Source of the DNA: Rhodococcus sp. 06-235-1A
GTDB lineage: Bacteria; Actinomycetota; Actinomycetes; Mycobacteriales; Mycobacteriaceae
Direction of reading: 5' to 3'
Length of the DNA stretch: 64,000 nucleotides
Assembly (NCBI RefSeq): GCF_002258785.1
Contig: NZ_NOYI01000009.1
Span: 248,001 to 312,000, forward strand
Shown here: piece by piece, positions 46,481-55,446 of the stretch
Layout: every line of letters starts with the position of its first letter
How positions within the stretch are numbered: position 1 is the stretch's first letter
Notes under the pieces: generated by a model
What the model saw: the letters and a program-made list of their open reading frames with translations, nothing else
What the model was told of the DNA's origin: nothing
Databases searched by the model: none
Translations under genes and position numbers: made by a program

Positions 46481-47761
46481 ATGGCGTCTTTGATCACGAA
46501 GGTGGCGGTGGTTGCAACGGCAGCCACGCTGCTGACGCTCACCGGATGTTCGAGCGACAGCGGTTCGGGCGGCGATTCGGGTGCTGCATCCGAAAACGCC
46601 GACGGCCGTGGACCTATCACCTATGTAGAGGGCCAGGACACCACCGAGACCGGTGTCGTCCAGCAGATCATCTCGGAGTGGAACTCCAGCCACCCCGACG
46701 AGCAGGTCACCTTCAAGGAACAGTCCGCCGACGCCGATCAGGCCCACGACGACTTCGTTCAGCAGCTCCAGGCACAGCAGAGCGACTACGACGTGATGGC
46801 ACTCGACGTCGTCTGGACCGCCGAGTTCGCGGCCAAGGGCTGGCTCGTGCCGCTCGAGGGCGAATTCGCACTCGACAACGCTGGGGTTCTGCCCGCGACC
46901 GTCGCGAGTGCGACCTACAACGGCAAGCAGTACGCCGCACCGAAGAACACCAACGGTGGTCTTCTCTACTACCGCAGTGATCTGCTCCCCGAGGCGCCCA
47001 CCACCTGGGCCGAGCTCACCGAGGACTGCCAGGTCGCCCGCGACAACAACATCGACTGCTACGCAGGGCAATTCGCGCCTTACGAGGGTCTGACGGCCAA
47101 CGCGTCGGAAATTATCAACGCGCACGGCGGATCGATCGTCGGCGAAGACGGCAAGACCCCCACCGTCAACAGCCCGGAAGCCAAGGCCGGACTGCAGACT
47201 TTGGTCACCGCGTTCGAGACCGGCGTCATCCCGGCCCAGGACACCACGTTCAAGGAATCCGACAGCCAGCAGGCGTTCCAGGACGGAAAGACACTCTTCC
47301 TGCGTAACTGGCCGTACGTCTACGGCACCGCCGCAGAAGAAGGTTCGGCCGTGGTCGGTAAGTACGCGGTCGCACCGCTTCCCGGAGTCACCGGCGTCGG
47401 CACCTCGACGCTCGGCGGATACAACGCCGCGATCAGCGCGTACTCCGAGAACAAGGCCACTGCAGCCGACTTCCTGCGCTTCATGCAGGGCGAGAAGGCG
47501 CAGCGCATCATCGCCGAGGGCGCATTGCCGCCCGTGCTCTCGTCGTTGTACGACGATCCCGCACTGATCGCCGCGATGCCGTACCTTCCCGCATTGAAGG
47601 CATCCATCGAGAACGCAGTTCCGCGTCCCGTCACCCCGTTCTACCCGGCCGTCTCGAAGGCCGTGCAGGACAACGTCTCTGCCGCCATCAAGGGTGAGAA
47701 GAGCGTCGACCAGGCGATCACGGACATGCAGGCCGGTATCGAAACCGCCGGCGCCAACTGA
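46481..47761 (+). CDS. Sugar ABC transporter substrate-binding lipoprotein (family 1)
   Basis: 426 residues from ATG at 46481 with GGAGAG upstream. Lipobox LTLTGC with Cys near residue 22. Family-1 binding-protein features: ITYVEGQDTTETGVVQQIISEWN, YDVMALDVVWTAEFAAKGWL, PKNTNGGLLYYRSDLLPEAPTTWAEL, and FRNWPYVYG-type region (FLRNWPYVYG), as in trehalose/maltose receptors such as LpqY or ThuE. Probable ligand is an alpha-glucoside such as trehalose. A small dyad (CGACA-TATG-TGTCG at 46391-46404) upstream could bind a sugar repressor. Confidence 0.88.
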   Translation: MASLITKVAVVATAATLLTLTGCSSDSGSGGDSGAASENADGRGPITYVEGQDTTETGVVQQIISEWNSSHPDEQVTFKEQSADADQAHDDFVQQLQAQQSDYDVMALDVVWTAEFAAKGWLVPLEGEFALDNAGVLPATVASATYNGKQYAAPKNTNGGLLYYRSDLLPEAPTTWAELTEDCQVARDNNIDCYAGQFAPYEGLTANASEIINAHGGSIVGEDGKTPTVNSPEAKAGLQTLVTAFETGVIPAQDTTFKESDSQQAFQDGKTLFLRNWPYVYGTAAEEGSAVVGKYAVAPLPGVTGVGTSTLGGYNAAISAYSENKATAADFLRFMQGEKAQRIIAEGALPPVLSSLYDDPALIAAMPYLPALKASIENAVPRPVTPFYPAVSKAVQDNVSAAIKGEKSVDQAITDMQAGIETAGAN

Positions 47762-47774
47762 TTCGGGAGAACCA

Positions 47775-48821
47775 ATGGCTGTACCTGCTGGTGTCACCAG
47801 TGGGGCCGCCGCAACCACCGCGGCCGGGGGCTCGTCCCCCGGCCGCGGTCGGCATGTGCGGTCCAAGAACAAGCGGTTCGGCCTGACGCAGGGTCGGGCT
47901 TGGCTGTTGATCGCACCGACGATGGTGATCCTCGCGATCGTCATCGTCTACCCGGTGATTCGAGCCCTGGTGATGTCCTTCTCCAAGGATCCCGGTCTCG
48001 ATCCCGCCACCGGTATGTTCGTCACCGGTGGATCTGCCGGCTTCGACAACTACACGCACTGGATCCTGCAGCAATGCACCTCGGCGTCGGGCACGTTGGT
48101 GCCCTGCCCGCCGGGGACGCTGGGGTCGCAGTTCTGGGGTGCCGTCGGTAACACCGCGTTCTTCACGGTCGTGACGGTGTCCATCGAGGTGGTCATCGGC
48201 TTCGGAATGGCCGTCATCATGGGCAAGACCTTCGCCGGGCGTGCCTTGCTGCGCGCGGCAATCCTGATCCCCTGGGCTATCCCGACGGCGGTCACGGCCA
48301 AGCTCTGGTACTTCATCTTCGCGTACGACGGCATCGCCAATCGCATTCTGGGAACGAACATTCTGTGGACCGGCGACGCGTGGCCCGCTCGTTTTGCGGT
48401 GATCATCGCCGACGTGTGGAAGACGACGCCGTTCATGGCGCTGCTGATTCTGGCCGGGTTGCAGATGATTCCCGCCGACGTCTACGAGGCTGCTCGCGTC
48501 GACGGGGCGTCGGCGTGGCAGCGTTTCACCAAGATCACGCTCCCATTGGTCAAGCCCGCGTTGATGGTCGCGATTCTGTTTCGCACCATGGACGCGTTGC
48601 GCATGTACGACTTGCCCGCCATCCTCACCGAGGGCAATCCCGCCACACGGACCATCTCGATCCTGGTGGTGGAGCAGATCCGGCAGGGATTCAACAGCGC
48701 TGCGTCGTTGTCGACCATCTCGTTCATTTTCATATTCGTCGTGGCGTTCATCCTGGTGAAGTTTCTCGGTGCCAACGCCGTTGCCACTCAGGACAATCAG
48801 CGTAAGGGGCCCGGCCGATGA
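47775..48821 (+). CDS. Sugar ABC transporter permease 1 (MalF/SugA-like)
   Basis: 348 residues, ATG 13 bp after the previous stop, with GGAGAA upstream. An Ala/Gly/Arg-rich N-tail precedes six membrane spans. The cytoplasmic EAA loop is VYEAARVDGASAWQRFTKITLPL. A long periplasmic insertion near residues 75-120 (with two Cys, QQCTSASGTLVPCPPG) is larger than in MalF-short relatives. Forms a heterodimer with the next permease. Confidence 0.9.
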   Translation: MAVPAGVTSGAAATTAAGGSSPGRGRHVRSKNKRFGLTQGRAWLLIAPTMVILAIVIVYPVIRALVMSFSKDPGLDPATGMFVTGGSAGFDNYTHWILQQCTSASGTLVPCPPGTLGSQFWGAVGNTAFFTVVTVSIEVVIGFGMAVIMGKTFAGRALLRAAILIPWAIPTAVTAKLWYFIFAYDGIANRILGTNILWTGDAWPARFAVIIADVWKTTPFMALLILAGLQMIPADVYEAARVDGASAWQRFTKITLPLVKPALMVAILFRTMDALRMYDLPAILTEGNPATRTISILVVEQIRQGFNSAASLSTISFIFIFVVAFILVKFLGANAVATQDNQRKGPGR

Positions 48822-49639
48822 AGCAGGCTCGCATCTATCTCGGTGTCGTCGTCATTCTCGTCTGGGGACTGGCACCGTTCTACTGGATGGTCGTCACCGC
48901 ATTCCGCGACCCGCGCTACACCTTCGACACGACGCCGTGGCCGACCCATGTCACGTGGGTGAACTTCGAAAATGCGTTGTCGACGGCGAACGGCAACAAT
49001 TTTCTTCGTGCGGTGGGCAACAGCCTGATCGTGGGCGGCGCGACCACACTGATCGCGTTGGTCATCGGCATCTTCACGGCATACGCGCTCTCGCGCATCG
49101 ACTTTCGCTTCAAGTACGTGGTGACGGGCATCATCCTGGGTGCGTCGATGTTCCCCGTCGTCGCCTTGGTGACCCCGCTGTTCCAGTTCTTCACCAACAT
49201 CGGCTGGATCGGCAGCTACCAGGCGATGGTCATCCCCAACATCTCGTTCGTCCTACCGCTGACGATCTACACTCTGGCGGCGTTCTTCGCCGAATTGCCC
49301 TGGGAACTCGAAGAAGCCGCGCGGATCGACGGCGCCGGACGATTCCAAGCGTTTCGACTGGTGATGCTCCCACTCGCCGCACCTGCCCTGTTCACCACCG
49401 CGATTCTCGCGTTCATCGCCGCAGTGAACGAGTACCTGCTCGCCAGTCAGCTCTCGAGTGACAAGACCGAACCGGTGACCGTGGCCATCGCGCGGTTCAC
49501 CGGCAACGATCCGCTCGTGGTGCCGTATGCCGCGATCATGGCCGCGGGCACCATCGTTGCGATTCCACTGGTGATCATGGTGCTGCTGTTCCAACGTCGC
49601 ATCATCTCCGGACTGACGGCGGGCGGCGTCAAGTCGTGA
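48818..49639 (+). CDS. Sugar ABC transporter permease 2 (MalG/SugB-like)
   Basis: 273 residues, starting in an ATGA overlap with permease 1. Six spans; EAA loop LEEAARIDGAGRFQAFRLVMLPLAAPALFTT is as in MalG. The operon carries no ATPase gene, so a shared MsiK/UgpC-type ATPase elsewhere in the genome must energise it, if it is functional. Confidence 0.9.
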   Translation: MKQARIYLGVVVILVWGLAPFYWMVVTAFRDPRYTFDTTPWPTHVTWVNFENALSTANGNNFLRAVGNSLIVGGATTLIALVIGIFTAYALSRIDFRFKYVVTGIILGASMFPVVALVTPLFQFFTNIGWIGSYQAMVIPNISFVLPLTIYTLAAFFAELPWELEEAARIDGAGRFQAFRLVMLPLAAPALFTTAILAFIAAVNEYLLASQLSSDKTEPVTVAIARFTGNDPLVVPYAAIMAAGTIVAIPLVIMVLLFQRRIISGLTAGGVKS

Positions 49640-49809
49640 CCGCCCAGGATCACCTTCAGTTGCTGGCAGGCATCCTCGGGTTCTTCGCAGTCGTGGCTCT
49701 CGTGTTCGCCGTGGCCGGGATCATCGGAGGCGATCCCGGCGTGCTGCCGTCGGTCGCCCTGCTCGGTCTGCTTGTCGCACTGTGGTTCACCGTCAAGAGA
49801 ATTCGCTGA
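49636..49809 (+). CDS. 57-residue two-span membrane protein at end of sugar operon
   Basis: GTG at 49636 overlaps the permease stop as GTGA, so translation is coupled. Sequence runs MTAQDHLQLLAGILGFF, then a hydrophobic hairpin (AVVALVFAVAGIIGG and SVALLGLLVALWF) and ends VKRIR. Its last 17 bp overlap the convergent LysR gene. Too short for most gene finders; coupling and clean hydrophobic pattern argue that it is real. May be an accessory subunit of the permease. Confidence 0.7.
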   Translation: MTAQDHLQLLAGILGFFAVVALVFAVAGIIGGDPGVLPSVALLGLLVALWFTVKRIR

Positions 49810-50677
49810 AGCTCGCGGTCGCGACCGTAACCAACTCGGTCAGCGCCGCGCTCATCGGAGCCCGCCACACCAGAGCCAGCAGCGCGGCGGTGTCGGAGTC
49901 CGTGAGCTCGATGGCGACGAGCTTGTTGCCATAGAATTCCGCCATCGATGCGCTGAGAATCCCCACCCCAAGACCGCGGGCAGCGAGGTCGGCCACCGCG
50001 TCAGGTGCGCTGGCCTGCAACGTGATCGACGGTGTCAGTCCTAGCCCGGCGCAGTCCCGGTCGAACACCGCGCGAATCCCGGTGCCCGACGGAAGTGCGA
50101 CGATCGGGTGATCACACACCTGCGCCAACGTCGCCTTGTCCTGCGCTGCCAGCGGATGCTGCGGTGGAACTGCCGCAACGATCCGCTCGTCGATTACCAC
50201 CATCGACTCCAATCCGTCCGGGGCACGAGCTGCGACACCGACGAGTGCGATGTCGAGGTCTCCGGCGCGGACATCCGCCACCAGTCGGTCCGAGTTGTCC
50301 TCCTGGAGAGCAATGTCGACGCCAGGGTGCGCCGAATGAAAGCGGGCCAGAGCGTCGAACAGTTGCGGGACGGTGCAGGCGGTGATCATCCCGACGCGAA
50401 GCGAGCCGCGCAGGAGCCCGGCAACGTCGTCGACGGACTGCCGAACCGAGTTCGCGGCGGCCAGCGTCGCACGGGCTTGCGTCAGCGCGGCCTGACCGGC
50501 GGTGGTCAATGTTGCTGTGCCACCCGATCTGTCGATCAACGTGGCACCGAGTTCTCTTTCGAGCGCTCGGATCTGGGCGCTGACGCCGGATTGGCTGATG
50601 TGCACGCGGGCGGCGGCTCGGGTGAAGTTCGCTTCCTCTGCGACGGCCACGAAGTATTCGAGTTGCCTCAGTTCCAT
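49793..50677 (-). CDS. LysR-family transcriptional regulator
   Basis: 294 residues. N-terminal HTH MELRQLEYFVAVAEEANFTRAAARVHISQ (residues 1-58 region) is textbook LysR, followed by two lobes of the ligand domain (LRVGMITACTVPQLFDALARFH and VVIDERIVAAVPPQHPLA). Target unknown. Its start overlaps the YjbR gene's 3' end by 10 nt, so both are probably one transcript, and its 3' end overlaps the sugar operon. Confidence 0.9.
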   Translation of the reverse strand: MELRQLEYFVAVAEEANFTRAAARVHISQSGVSAQIRALERELGATLIDRSGGTATLTTAGQAALTQARATLAAANSVRQSVDDVAGLLRGSLRVGMITACTVPQLFDALARFHSAHPGVDIALQEDNSDRLVADVRAGDLDIALVGVAARAPDGLESMVVIDERIVAAVPPQHPLAAQDKATLAQVCDHPIVALPSGTGIRAVFDRDCAGLGLTPSITLQASAPDAVADLAARGLGVGILSASMAEFYGNKLVAIELTDSDTAALLALVWRAPMSAALTELVTVATASFSEFS

Positions 50678-51093
50678 TGTTGGACTCCGAGATTCGGACC
50701 TTCGCCGGCGTCGAGCCTCGCAACAGCGCGCCTCGGTGCGGTGATGCGGTAGCTGCAGTCGATCAGTTCGGCGGCCTCGGCCCAGACGTCGTCGTAGGCA
50801 TCGGACAGGTCGAATCCCACCCAGCCGGCTGGGCCGAGGTAGGCGGGGTGGAAGTAGCGCGGCTCGAGCTCGCACGCGCGCTGCTCCTCGGCGCTTTCGC
50901 ATTTGACCAGAATCGACAGATCGAACTGATCGCCACCTTTGACGCCGCCGCCGAAATAGACGAACACCGAGGCTGTGCGGAACGTCGGCCTGCCGTGGGA
51001 AATCTTCTCGGACACCTCGGGGTAGGCGAACGCCAGCGTGCGCACGCGTTGGAGAACGGGATGCTCGGAAGTGGGATCGATGGCCACGAGCAC
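50668..51093 (-). CDS. YjbR/MmcQ-family (DUF419) protein
   Basis: 141 residues from GTG at 51093; a second GTG two codons later is possible. LAFAYPEVSEKISHGRPTFRTASVFVYFGGG and LEPRYFHPAYLGPAGWVGFDL match the YjbR double-wing fold, which is thought to bind DNA or a small ligand but has no proven role. Precedes LysR with a 10-nt overlap. Confidence 0.82.
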   Translation of the reverse strand: MLVAIDPTSEHPVLQRVRTLAFAYPEVSEKISHGRPTFRTASVFVYFGGGVKGGDQFDLSILVKCESAEEQRACELEPRYFHPAYLGPAGWVGFDLSDAYDDVWAEAAELIDCSYRITAPRRAVARLDAGEGPNLGVQQWN

Positions 51094-51195
51094 ACGATAG
51101 CGCGCCGACTCTAGCTGCTGCTATGAGTAGAACTTCTGATCATCATCGCAAGCAACTGTTGGACTTCTGACCGGGCTCGTTCGAGACTCGATGTC

Positions 51196-51546
51196 ATGAC
51201 ACAGACACCGAAAGAAGTTGCAGCCACCTACTTCGAGGCCTGGAAGGGCAAGGACTTCGACACCCTGGCGTCGATCCTGCACGAGAACGCGACATTTCGA
51301 GGGCCACTCGGCACAGCGGCCAACGGTGCCGAATGCGTGGCTGGGTTGAAAGGAATGTCGCAGATCGTGACCGATATCGACATCAGTCACGTCTTCGTGG
51401 ACGGCCCCAACGTCCTGACGTGGTTCGAACTGCACACGTCGATCGCACTCCCGGCCTCGACCGCGAACTGGCAGCGAATCGAGAACGGCAAAATCATGGA
51501 CATCAGGGTGACATTCGATCCGCGCGACATCATCGCGGCGGGATAA
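51196..51546 (+). CDS. SnoaL/NTF2-like protein
   Basis: 116 residues. TPKEVAATYFEAWKGKDFDTLASILHENATFRGPLG is a clear NTF2-like start, and HTSIALPASTANWQRIENGKIMDIRVTFDPRDI the end. No assigned activity; family members include isomerases, dehydratases and orphan proteins. Single gene followed by a strong terminator. Unlike the SnoaL-like protein at 42.4 kb in sequence. Confidence 0.82.
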   Translation: MTQTPKEVAATYFEAWKGKDFDTLASILHENATFRGPLGTAANGAECVAGLKGMSQIVTDIDISHVFVDGPNVLTWFELHTSIALPASTANWQRIENGKIMDIRVTFDPRDIIAAG

Positions 51547-51549
51547 GCG

Positions 51550-51630
51550 AAACGCCCGCCGGCACTCGATGTGACATTTGGTGGCCCTTTCGGGGGTCAA
51601 TGTCACATCTAGTGGACCGGCGGGCGTTTT
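51550..51630. terminator. Long bidirectional stem-loop terminator
   Basis: Outer arms of 13 bp: AAACGCCCGCCGG (51550-51562) and CCGGCGGGCGTTT (51617-51629), with TTTT at the right and AAA at the left. Nested inside are CACT/AGTG, a single mismatch and GATGTGACATT/AATGTCACATC. It lies between convergent SnoaL-like and ino1 genes. Confidence 0.85.
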
Positions 51631-51689
51631 GCGTAGTGGTGCGGACGAGTGCCGCTGGGGGCACTCGGTCACACCACTGCCGCAGGCAC

Positions 51690-52772
51690 TTATGCGTCGA
51701 TGATGAACGCTTCCAGCTGTTCGCGAGCGACGTCGTCGGCGAGCTGCTTCGGCGGGCTCTTCATCAGGTATGCGGAAGCCGGGATGACCGGTCCACCGAT
51801 GCCGCGGTCCTTGGCGATCTTGGCCGCACGCACTGCATCGATGATGACGCCGGCGGAGTTGGGCGAGTCCCATACCTCGAGCTTGTACTCGAGGTTGAGC
51901 GGAACGTCGCCGAAGGCGCGGCCTTCGAGGCGGACGTAGGCCCACTTGCGGTCGTCGAGCCAGCCGACGTGATCGGACGGTCCGATGTGGACGTCCTTGG
52001 CGTTGAACTCCTTCTGGAGGTTCGACGTCACGGCCTGGGTCTTGGAGATCTTCTTCGACTCGAGGCGGGTGCGCTCGAGCATGTTGAGGAAGTCCATGTT
52101 GCCGCCCACGTTGAGCTGCATGGTGCGGTCGAGCTGCACGCCGCGGTCCTCGAACAGCTTCGCCATGACGCGGTGGGTGATGGTGGCACCGACCTGGCTC
52201 TTGATGTCGTCGCCGACGATGGGGACGCCTGCGTCCTCGAACTTCTTGGCCCAGACGGGATCCGAGGCGATGAAGACGGGCAGTGCGTTGACGAACGCGA
52301 CGCCTGCATCGATGGATGCCTGTGCGTAGAACTTGTCGGCCTCTTCGGATCCGACGGGGAGGTAGGACACGAGGACGTCGACCTTGGCGTCACGAAGGGC
52401 CTGTGCCACGTCGACGGGCTCGGCGTCGGAGATCTCGATGGTCTCGGAGTAGTACTTGCCGATGCCGTCGAGGGTCGGGCCGCGCTGGACGCTGACGGTG
52501 CTCGGGGGCACGTCGGCGATCTTTATGGTGTTGTTCTCGCTGGCGAAGATGGCCTCGGAGAGGTCGAAGCCGACCTTCTTGGCGTCCACGTCGAACGCGG
52601 CGACGAACTCGACGTCGCGGACGTGGTACTTGCCGAACATGACGTGCATCAGGCCGGGAACGGTGGCGTTCTCGTCTGCGTCCTTGTAGTACTCGACACC
52701 CTGGACCAGGGATGAGGCGCAGTTGCCCACACCCACAATGGCCACGCGGATTGCGTTGTTGTTCTCACCCAT
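51690..52772 (-). CDS. ino1: Inositol-1-phosphate synthase
   Basis: 360 residues, the size of the actinobacterial enzyme, which is shorter than eukaryotic MIPS. Converts glucose-6-phosphate to 1L-myo-inositol-1-phosphate with NAD+ and a metal, feeding mycothiol and phosphatidylinositol. [16 protein letters not shown] is the NAD motif, [42 protein letters not shown] and [11 protein letters not shown] are family active-site segments. ATG at 52772 has GGAGAA upstream and lies within the 3' end of padR (8-nt overlap), so the two are co-expressed. Confidence 0.96.
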   Translation of the reverse strand: MGENNNAIRVAIVGVGNCASSLVQGVEYYKDADENATVPGLMHVMFGKYHVRDVEFVAAFDVDAKKVGFDLSEAIFASENNTIKIADVPPSTVSVQRGPTLDGIGKYYSETIEISDAEPVDVAQALRDAKVDVLVSYLPVGSEEADKFYAQASIDAGVAFVNALPVFIASDPVWAKKFEDAGVPIVGDDIKSQVGATITHRVMAKLFEDRGVQLDRTMQLNVGGNMDFLNMLERTRLESKKISKTQAVTSNLQKEFNAKDVHIGPSDHVGWLDDRKWAYVRLEGRAFGDVPLNLEYKLEVWDSPNSAGVIIDAVRAAKIAKDRGIGGPVIPASAYLMKSPPKQLADDVAREQLEAFIIDA

Positions 52773-53355
52773 GGTCGGGTTCTCCTTCTGTCTTGACTGT
52801 CCTGTTTGGTGCTGTGTTGGACGGTGCTGGGTTGGGGCCGGCCTGCTCGGCTGCGATGACTTCGTTGAGCCAGCGCACCTCGCGTTCGCTCGATTCGAGA
52901 CCGAGTTGGTGTAGCTGCCGGGTGTAGCGGTCGAGAGTCCCGTTCGCCTTGGCCACAGCGTCGCGGAGGCCTTCTCGGCGCTCCTCGACCTGGCGACGTC
53001 TGCCTTCGAGGATGCGGACCCGAGCTTCCGCGGGGGTCCGACTGAAGAAGGCGAGATGTACGCCGAATCCGTCGTCGGTGTAGTTCTGCGGTCCGGTATC
53101 GGCCACCAGTTCGGCAAATCGTTCCCTGCCGAGAGGGGTGAGCACGTAGACCCGTTTTGCCCGTCTTTTCACGAGCAGTTCGGGACCGGCGTCCTCGGCG
53201 ATGAGTCCGTCGTCTTGAAGTCGACGGAGTGCCGGGTACAGCGATCCGTACGAAAACGCTCGAAAAGCTCCGAGTAGGCCGGTCAGCCGCTTGCGGAGCT
53301 CGTAGCCGTGCATGGGTGACTGGAGAAGCAAACCGAGAATTGCCAGCTCGAGCAT
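52765..53355 (-). CDS. PadR-family regulator of ino1
   Basis: 196 residues. [23 protein letters not shown] and [19 protein letters not shown] are the PadR winged helix; the C-terminal half is a long coiled helix ([30 protein letters not shown]). ATG at 53355 follows GGGGGAG. Directly upstream of ino1 with overlap, the order known in mycobacteria (Rv0047c-Rv0046c). A palindrome 65-85 bp upstream is the likely self-operator. Confidence 0.9.
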   Translation of the reverse strand: MLELAILGLLLQSPMHGYELRKRLTGLLGAFRAFSYGSLYPALRRLQDDGLIAEDAGPELLVKRRAKRVYVLTPLGRERFAELVADTGPQNYTDDGFGVHLAFFSRTPAEARVRILEGRRRQVEERREGLRDAVAKANGTLDRYTRQLHQLGLESSEREVRWLNEVIAAEQAGPNPAPSNTAPNRTVKTEGEPDHG

Positions 53356-53419
53356 GCAACTCCCCCTTCTCTGTTTTTGTGATCACAACACGGCGATGCG
53401 ATTGGCTGCACTATCGAAG

Positions 53420-53440
53420 AATGTATCGCGCCGATACATT
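53420..53440. promoter_or_regulatory. PadR-type operator upstream of padR-ino1
   Basis: Perfect 9-bp arms AATGTATCG (53420-53428) and CGATACATT (53432-53440) around CGC. The ATGT...ACAT outer bases fit PadR boxes. Confidence 0.65.
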
Positions 53441-53521
53441 GAAAGACAAGCCGGTGTCCGGTTTTGCCATGCCGGGACCTGTCGTGACGTCGAAGCGAGC
53501 GATCTGCCCGGGCGGTGCCGG

Positions 53522-54495
53522 TTACCGATCCTTTCGATGGATCGCCGCCATCTGCTGCCCGAGCGGCGAGAGTCGATACAACACCGACCCGCCGTGTCGA
53601 GAGCCCTCGATCAGCCCGTTGACGCGCAACACCGGCAGATTTTGCGACACGGCGCTCGGTGTGACGGAGAATCGATGGGCGAGCTGGGAGGTCGACGCGG
53701 GCTCGGTGAGCGCCAGCAGCAGATCGGCCTTGGCACTGCCGACCAAGGTGGCGAGCGCACGACTCGGGTCGACCGGGGAGTATTCGCCGATCAACGTCCC
53801 TTGTCCGCGCGCCGGGTAGGACAACCACGAGTGGGCGGGTGACGCGGGGTTCCAAATCGTCGACACGTTCTTGGTGAAAACAGACGGGGTGAGCACCAGG
53901 CCGCGGTCGTCAGGTGAACCGTCGCCACCGGACGACGTCGTCAAGTGCACTTCCAGCAGTCCATTGTCCAGCCAGTGAATCGAGCTACCCAGCCCGTCGA
54001 ACAGTCCCGTCGCACCTCGCTGCGCGAACTCCCTACCGCGAAAGGTGATGTCGGACTCCAAGACTCGGCCGATCGCCGACCAGTACGGAGCGATGGCTGC
54101 GCGGTGGTAGTCGTCGAGCATCGGCGACGATCCGAGCCGCGGCCTGCGGGTCGTCGATGAATCCGCCCAGCGCCGCCGGTGGCGGGCGACCCTCGAACAC
54201 GGTCGCGAGATCGTGCGCGACGGCGGACGGATCGGACGTCGTAGTCAGCTTCGAGATCTCTGGCTTCCCTGTGCCAGGCCGTCAGATGCACCCTGCCCTG
54301 CGGCCCGAGAGCCAAGGCCCACAAGCTCAATGCGGTGTCGACCATTCGGGTAAGAACTCGCGGGCGACGAGCACTCGAATGGAGCTGCTCCGCTCGCGCC
54401 GCATCGTGCAAGTCCGCAATCCGTGCGTGGACGAGCGCGGCGGGTGGGTCGGCGGTCAGGTGGTGGAACGTTCGGAACGTGTTCATGCCGTTCAC
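53522..54495 (-). pseudogene. ArsR-like winged-helix regulator, apparently frameshifted twice
   Basis: Three frames together read as one ArsR-like protein (DUF5937 plus C-terminal HTH). From 54495 to ~54255 the frame gives MNTFRTFHHLTADPPAALVH and LSLWALALGPQGRVHL. Between ~54280 and 54120 a second frame carries AVAHDLATVFEGRPP and GGFIDDPQAAARIVAD. From 54121 to 53522 a third gives MLDDYHRAAIAPYWSAIG and the HTH (TSQLAHRFSVTPSAVSQNLPVL). Each step is a net +1. ATG at 54121 opens a 199-residue frame that may still be translated. Sequencing error in GC-rich DNA is possible. Confidence 0.6.
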
Positions 54496-54578
54496 TGAAC
54501 GCCCAGGGGCGACGGGCAGGGAATCGATTCAGAGGAGACCTACATCGTCGAGATGTCTCGGCCGGAACCAGCGACGCC

Positions 54579-55421
54579 CTATCGGCTGACCGAGACGATG
54601 TTGCCCGCGAAGTCCGCCTCGACACGCCCGCCTCGGGCGTCGTCGTTGCGAGCGCTGATCGAGATGCGTTGGTTTCCCCGGGTTTCGGTGATCATGACGT
54701 ACTCGACGGCGGCGTCCGGGACCCCGATGGCCTCGGGTGTTCCCGCAACGAGACCCGCCAGAATCGCAGAATCGATTGTGGCCCAATCGAACATCGCGTC
54801 GTCGGTATCGGGAGGCTCGGTATCGAGACCCACCTCGAAACCTCCGGCGACGAGGACTCGCTCACGTCGGCCCTCCGCCGTCGGACGATAGACATCGGCA
54901 CGGTTGTTGTTCAGCTGTATGAACACCTCGAGAACCTGTGAACTGCCGAAACGCTGGACATAGCGTTCTCGGAAATCGTTCAGTCCGGCAGTGGTGTCGA
55001 AGACGAAGGGGCGGGCAACGATCGGGGTGACGTCGACCGGCAGGTCCATCGAGACGGTAGGGACGACACTGCTTCTTGTAGTCGCCTCGACGACGGCCGC
55101 AGCCGGTACCGGTTCTTCGCCGTTCCTGGTCGCCAGGAACACCACCAGTGCGACGGTAACGATCACGACCGAGCCGAGTGCCAGGACCAACCGGTTCTTC
55201 GGTTCGACGGTTCGCGGAGCCGGCTCGGGAAGGTCGATGTCGATTTGCAGGTCGGAGACCAGGCGTCGTAGATCCCGCAGGGTGACGGCTACCCGAGCAC
55301 GTTCGCTGCGCAGGCGGTGCTCGTCGAAAGTGAGCTGGCCGTCGGCGTATGCGGTATCCAGAACCGTGACGGTCAGCGCGCGGTCTATCTCACGAGCGCG
55401 AAAGTCGGGTCGTTGTGCCAT
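54579..55421 (-). CDS. DUF1707 membrane-anchored protein 1
   Basis: 280 residues. The first ~55 residues (REIDRALTVTVLDTAYADGQLTFDEHRLRSERA) are the DUF1707 helical domain; a membrane span lies at ~77-97, and the rest (~180 residues) is outside the cell. The external region ends with ISARNDDARGGRVEADFAGNIV, a beta pattern also found in the neighbouring paralogue. Function unknown. Follows the paralogue by 25 bp. Confidence 0.8.
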   Translation of the reverse strand: MAQRPDFRAREIDRALTVTVLDTAYADGQLTFDEHRLRSERARVAVTLRDLRRLVSDLQIDIDLPEPAPRTVEPKNRLVLALGSVVIVTVALVVFLATRNGEEPVPAAAVVEATTRSSVVPTVSMDLPVDVTPIVARPFVFDTTAGLNDFRERYVQRFGSSQVLEVFIQLNNNRADVYRPTAEGRRERVLVAGGFEVGLDTEPPDTDDAMFDWATIDSAILAGLVAGTPEAIGVPDAAVEYVMITETRGNQRISISARNDDARGGRVEADFAGNIVSVSR

Positions 55422-55446
55422 CCTGCGGGCTTCCTTTCGGGACTGA

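Noticed and set aside
46292..47944. Upstream extension of the DUF2786 frame to ~820 codons
   Set aside because: Extension is antisense to the sugar-binding protein gene; family match begins at the ATG at 46291.
54423..54941. Plus-strand 172-codon frame opposite the DUF1707 protein and ArsR-like gene
   Set aside because: No recognisable motif and antisense to better supported coding sequence.
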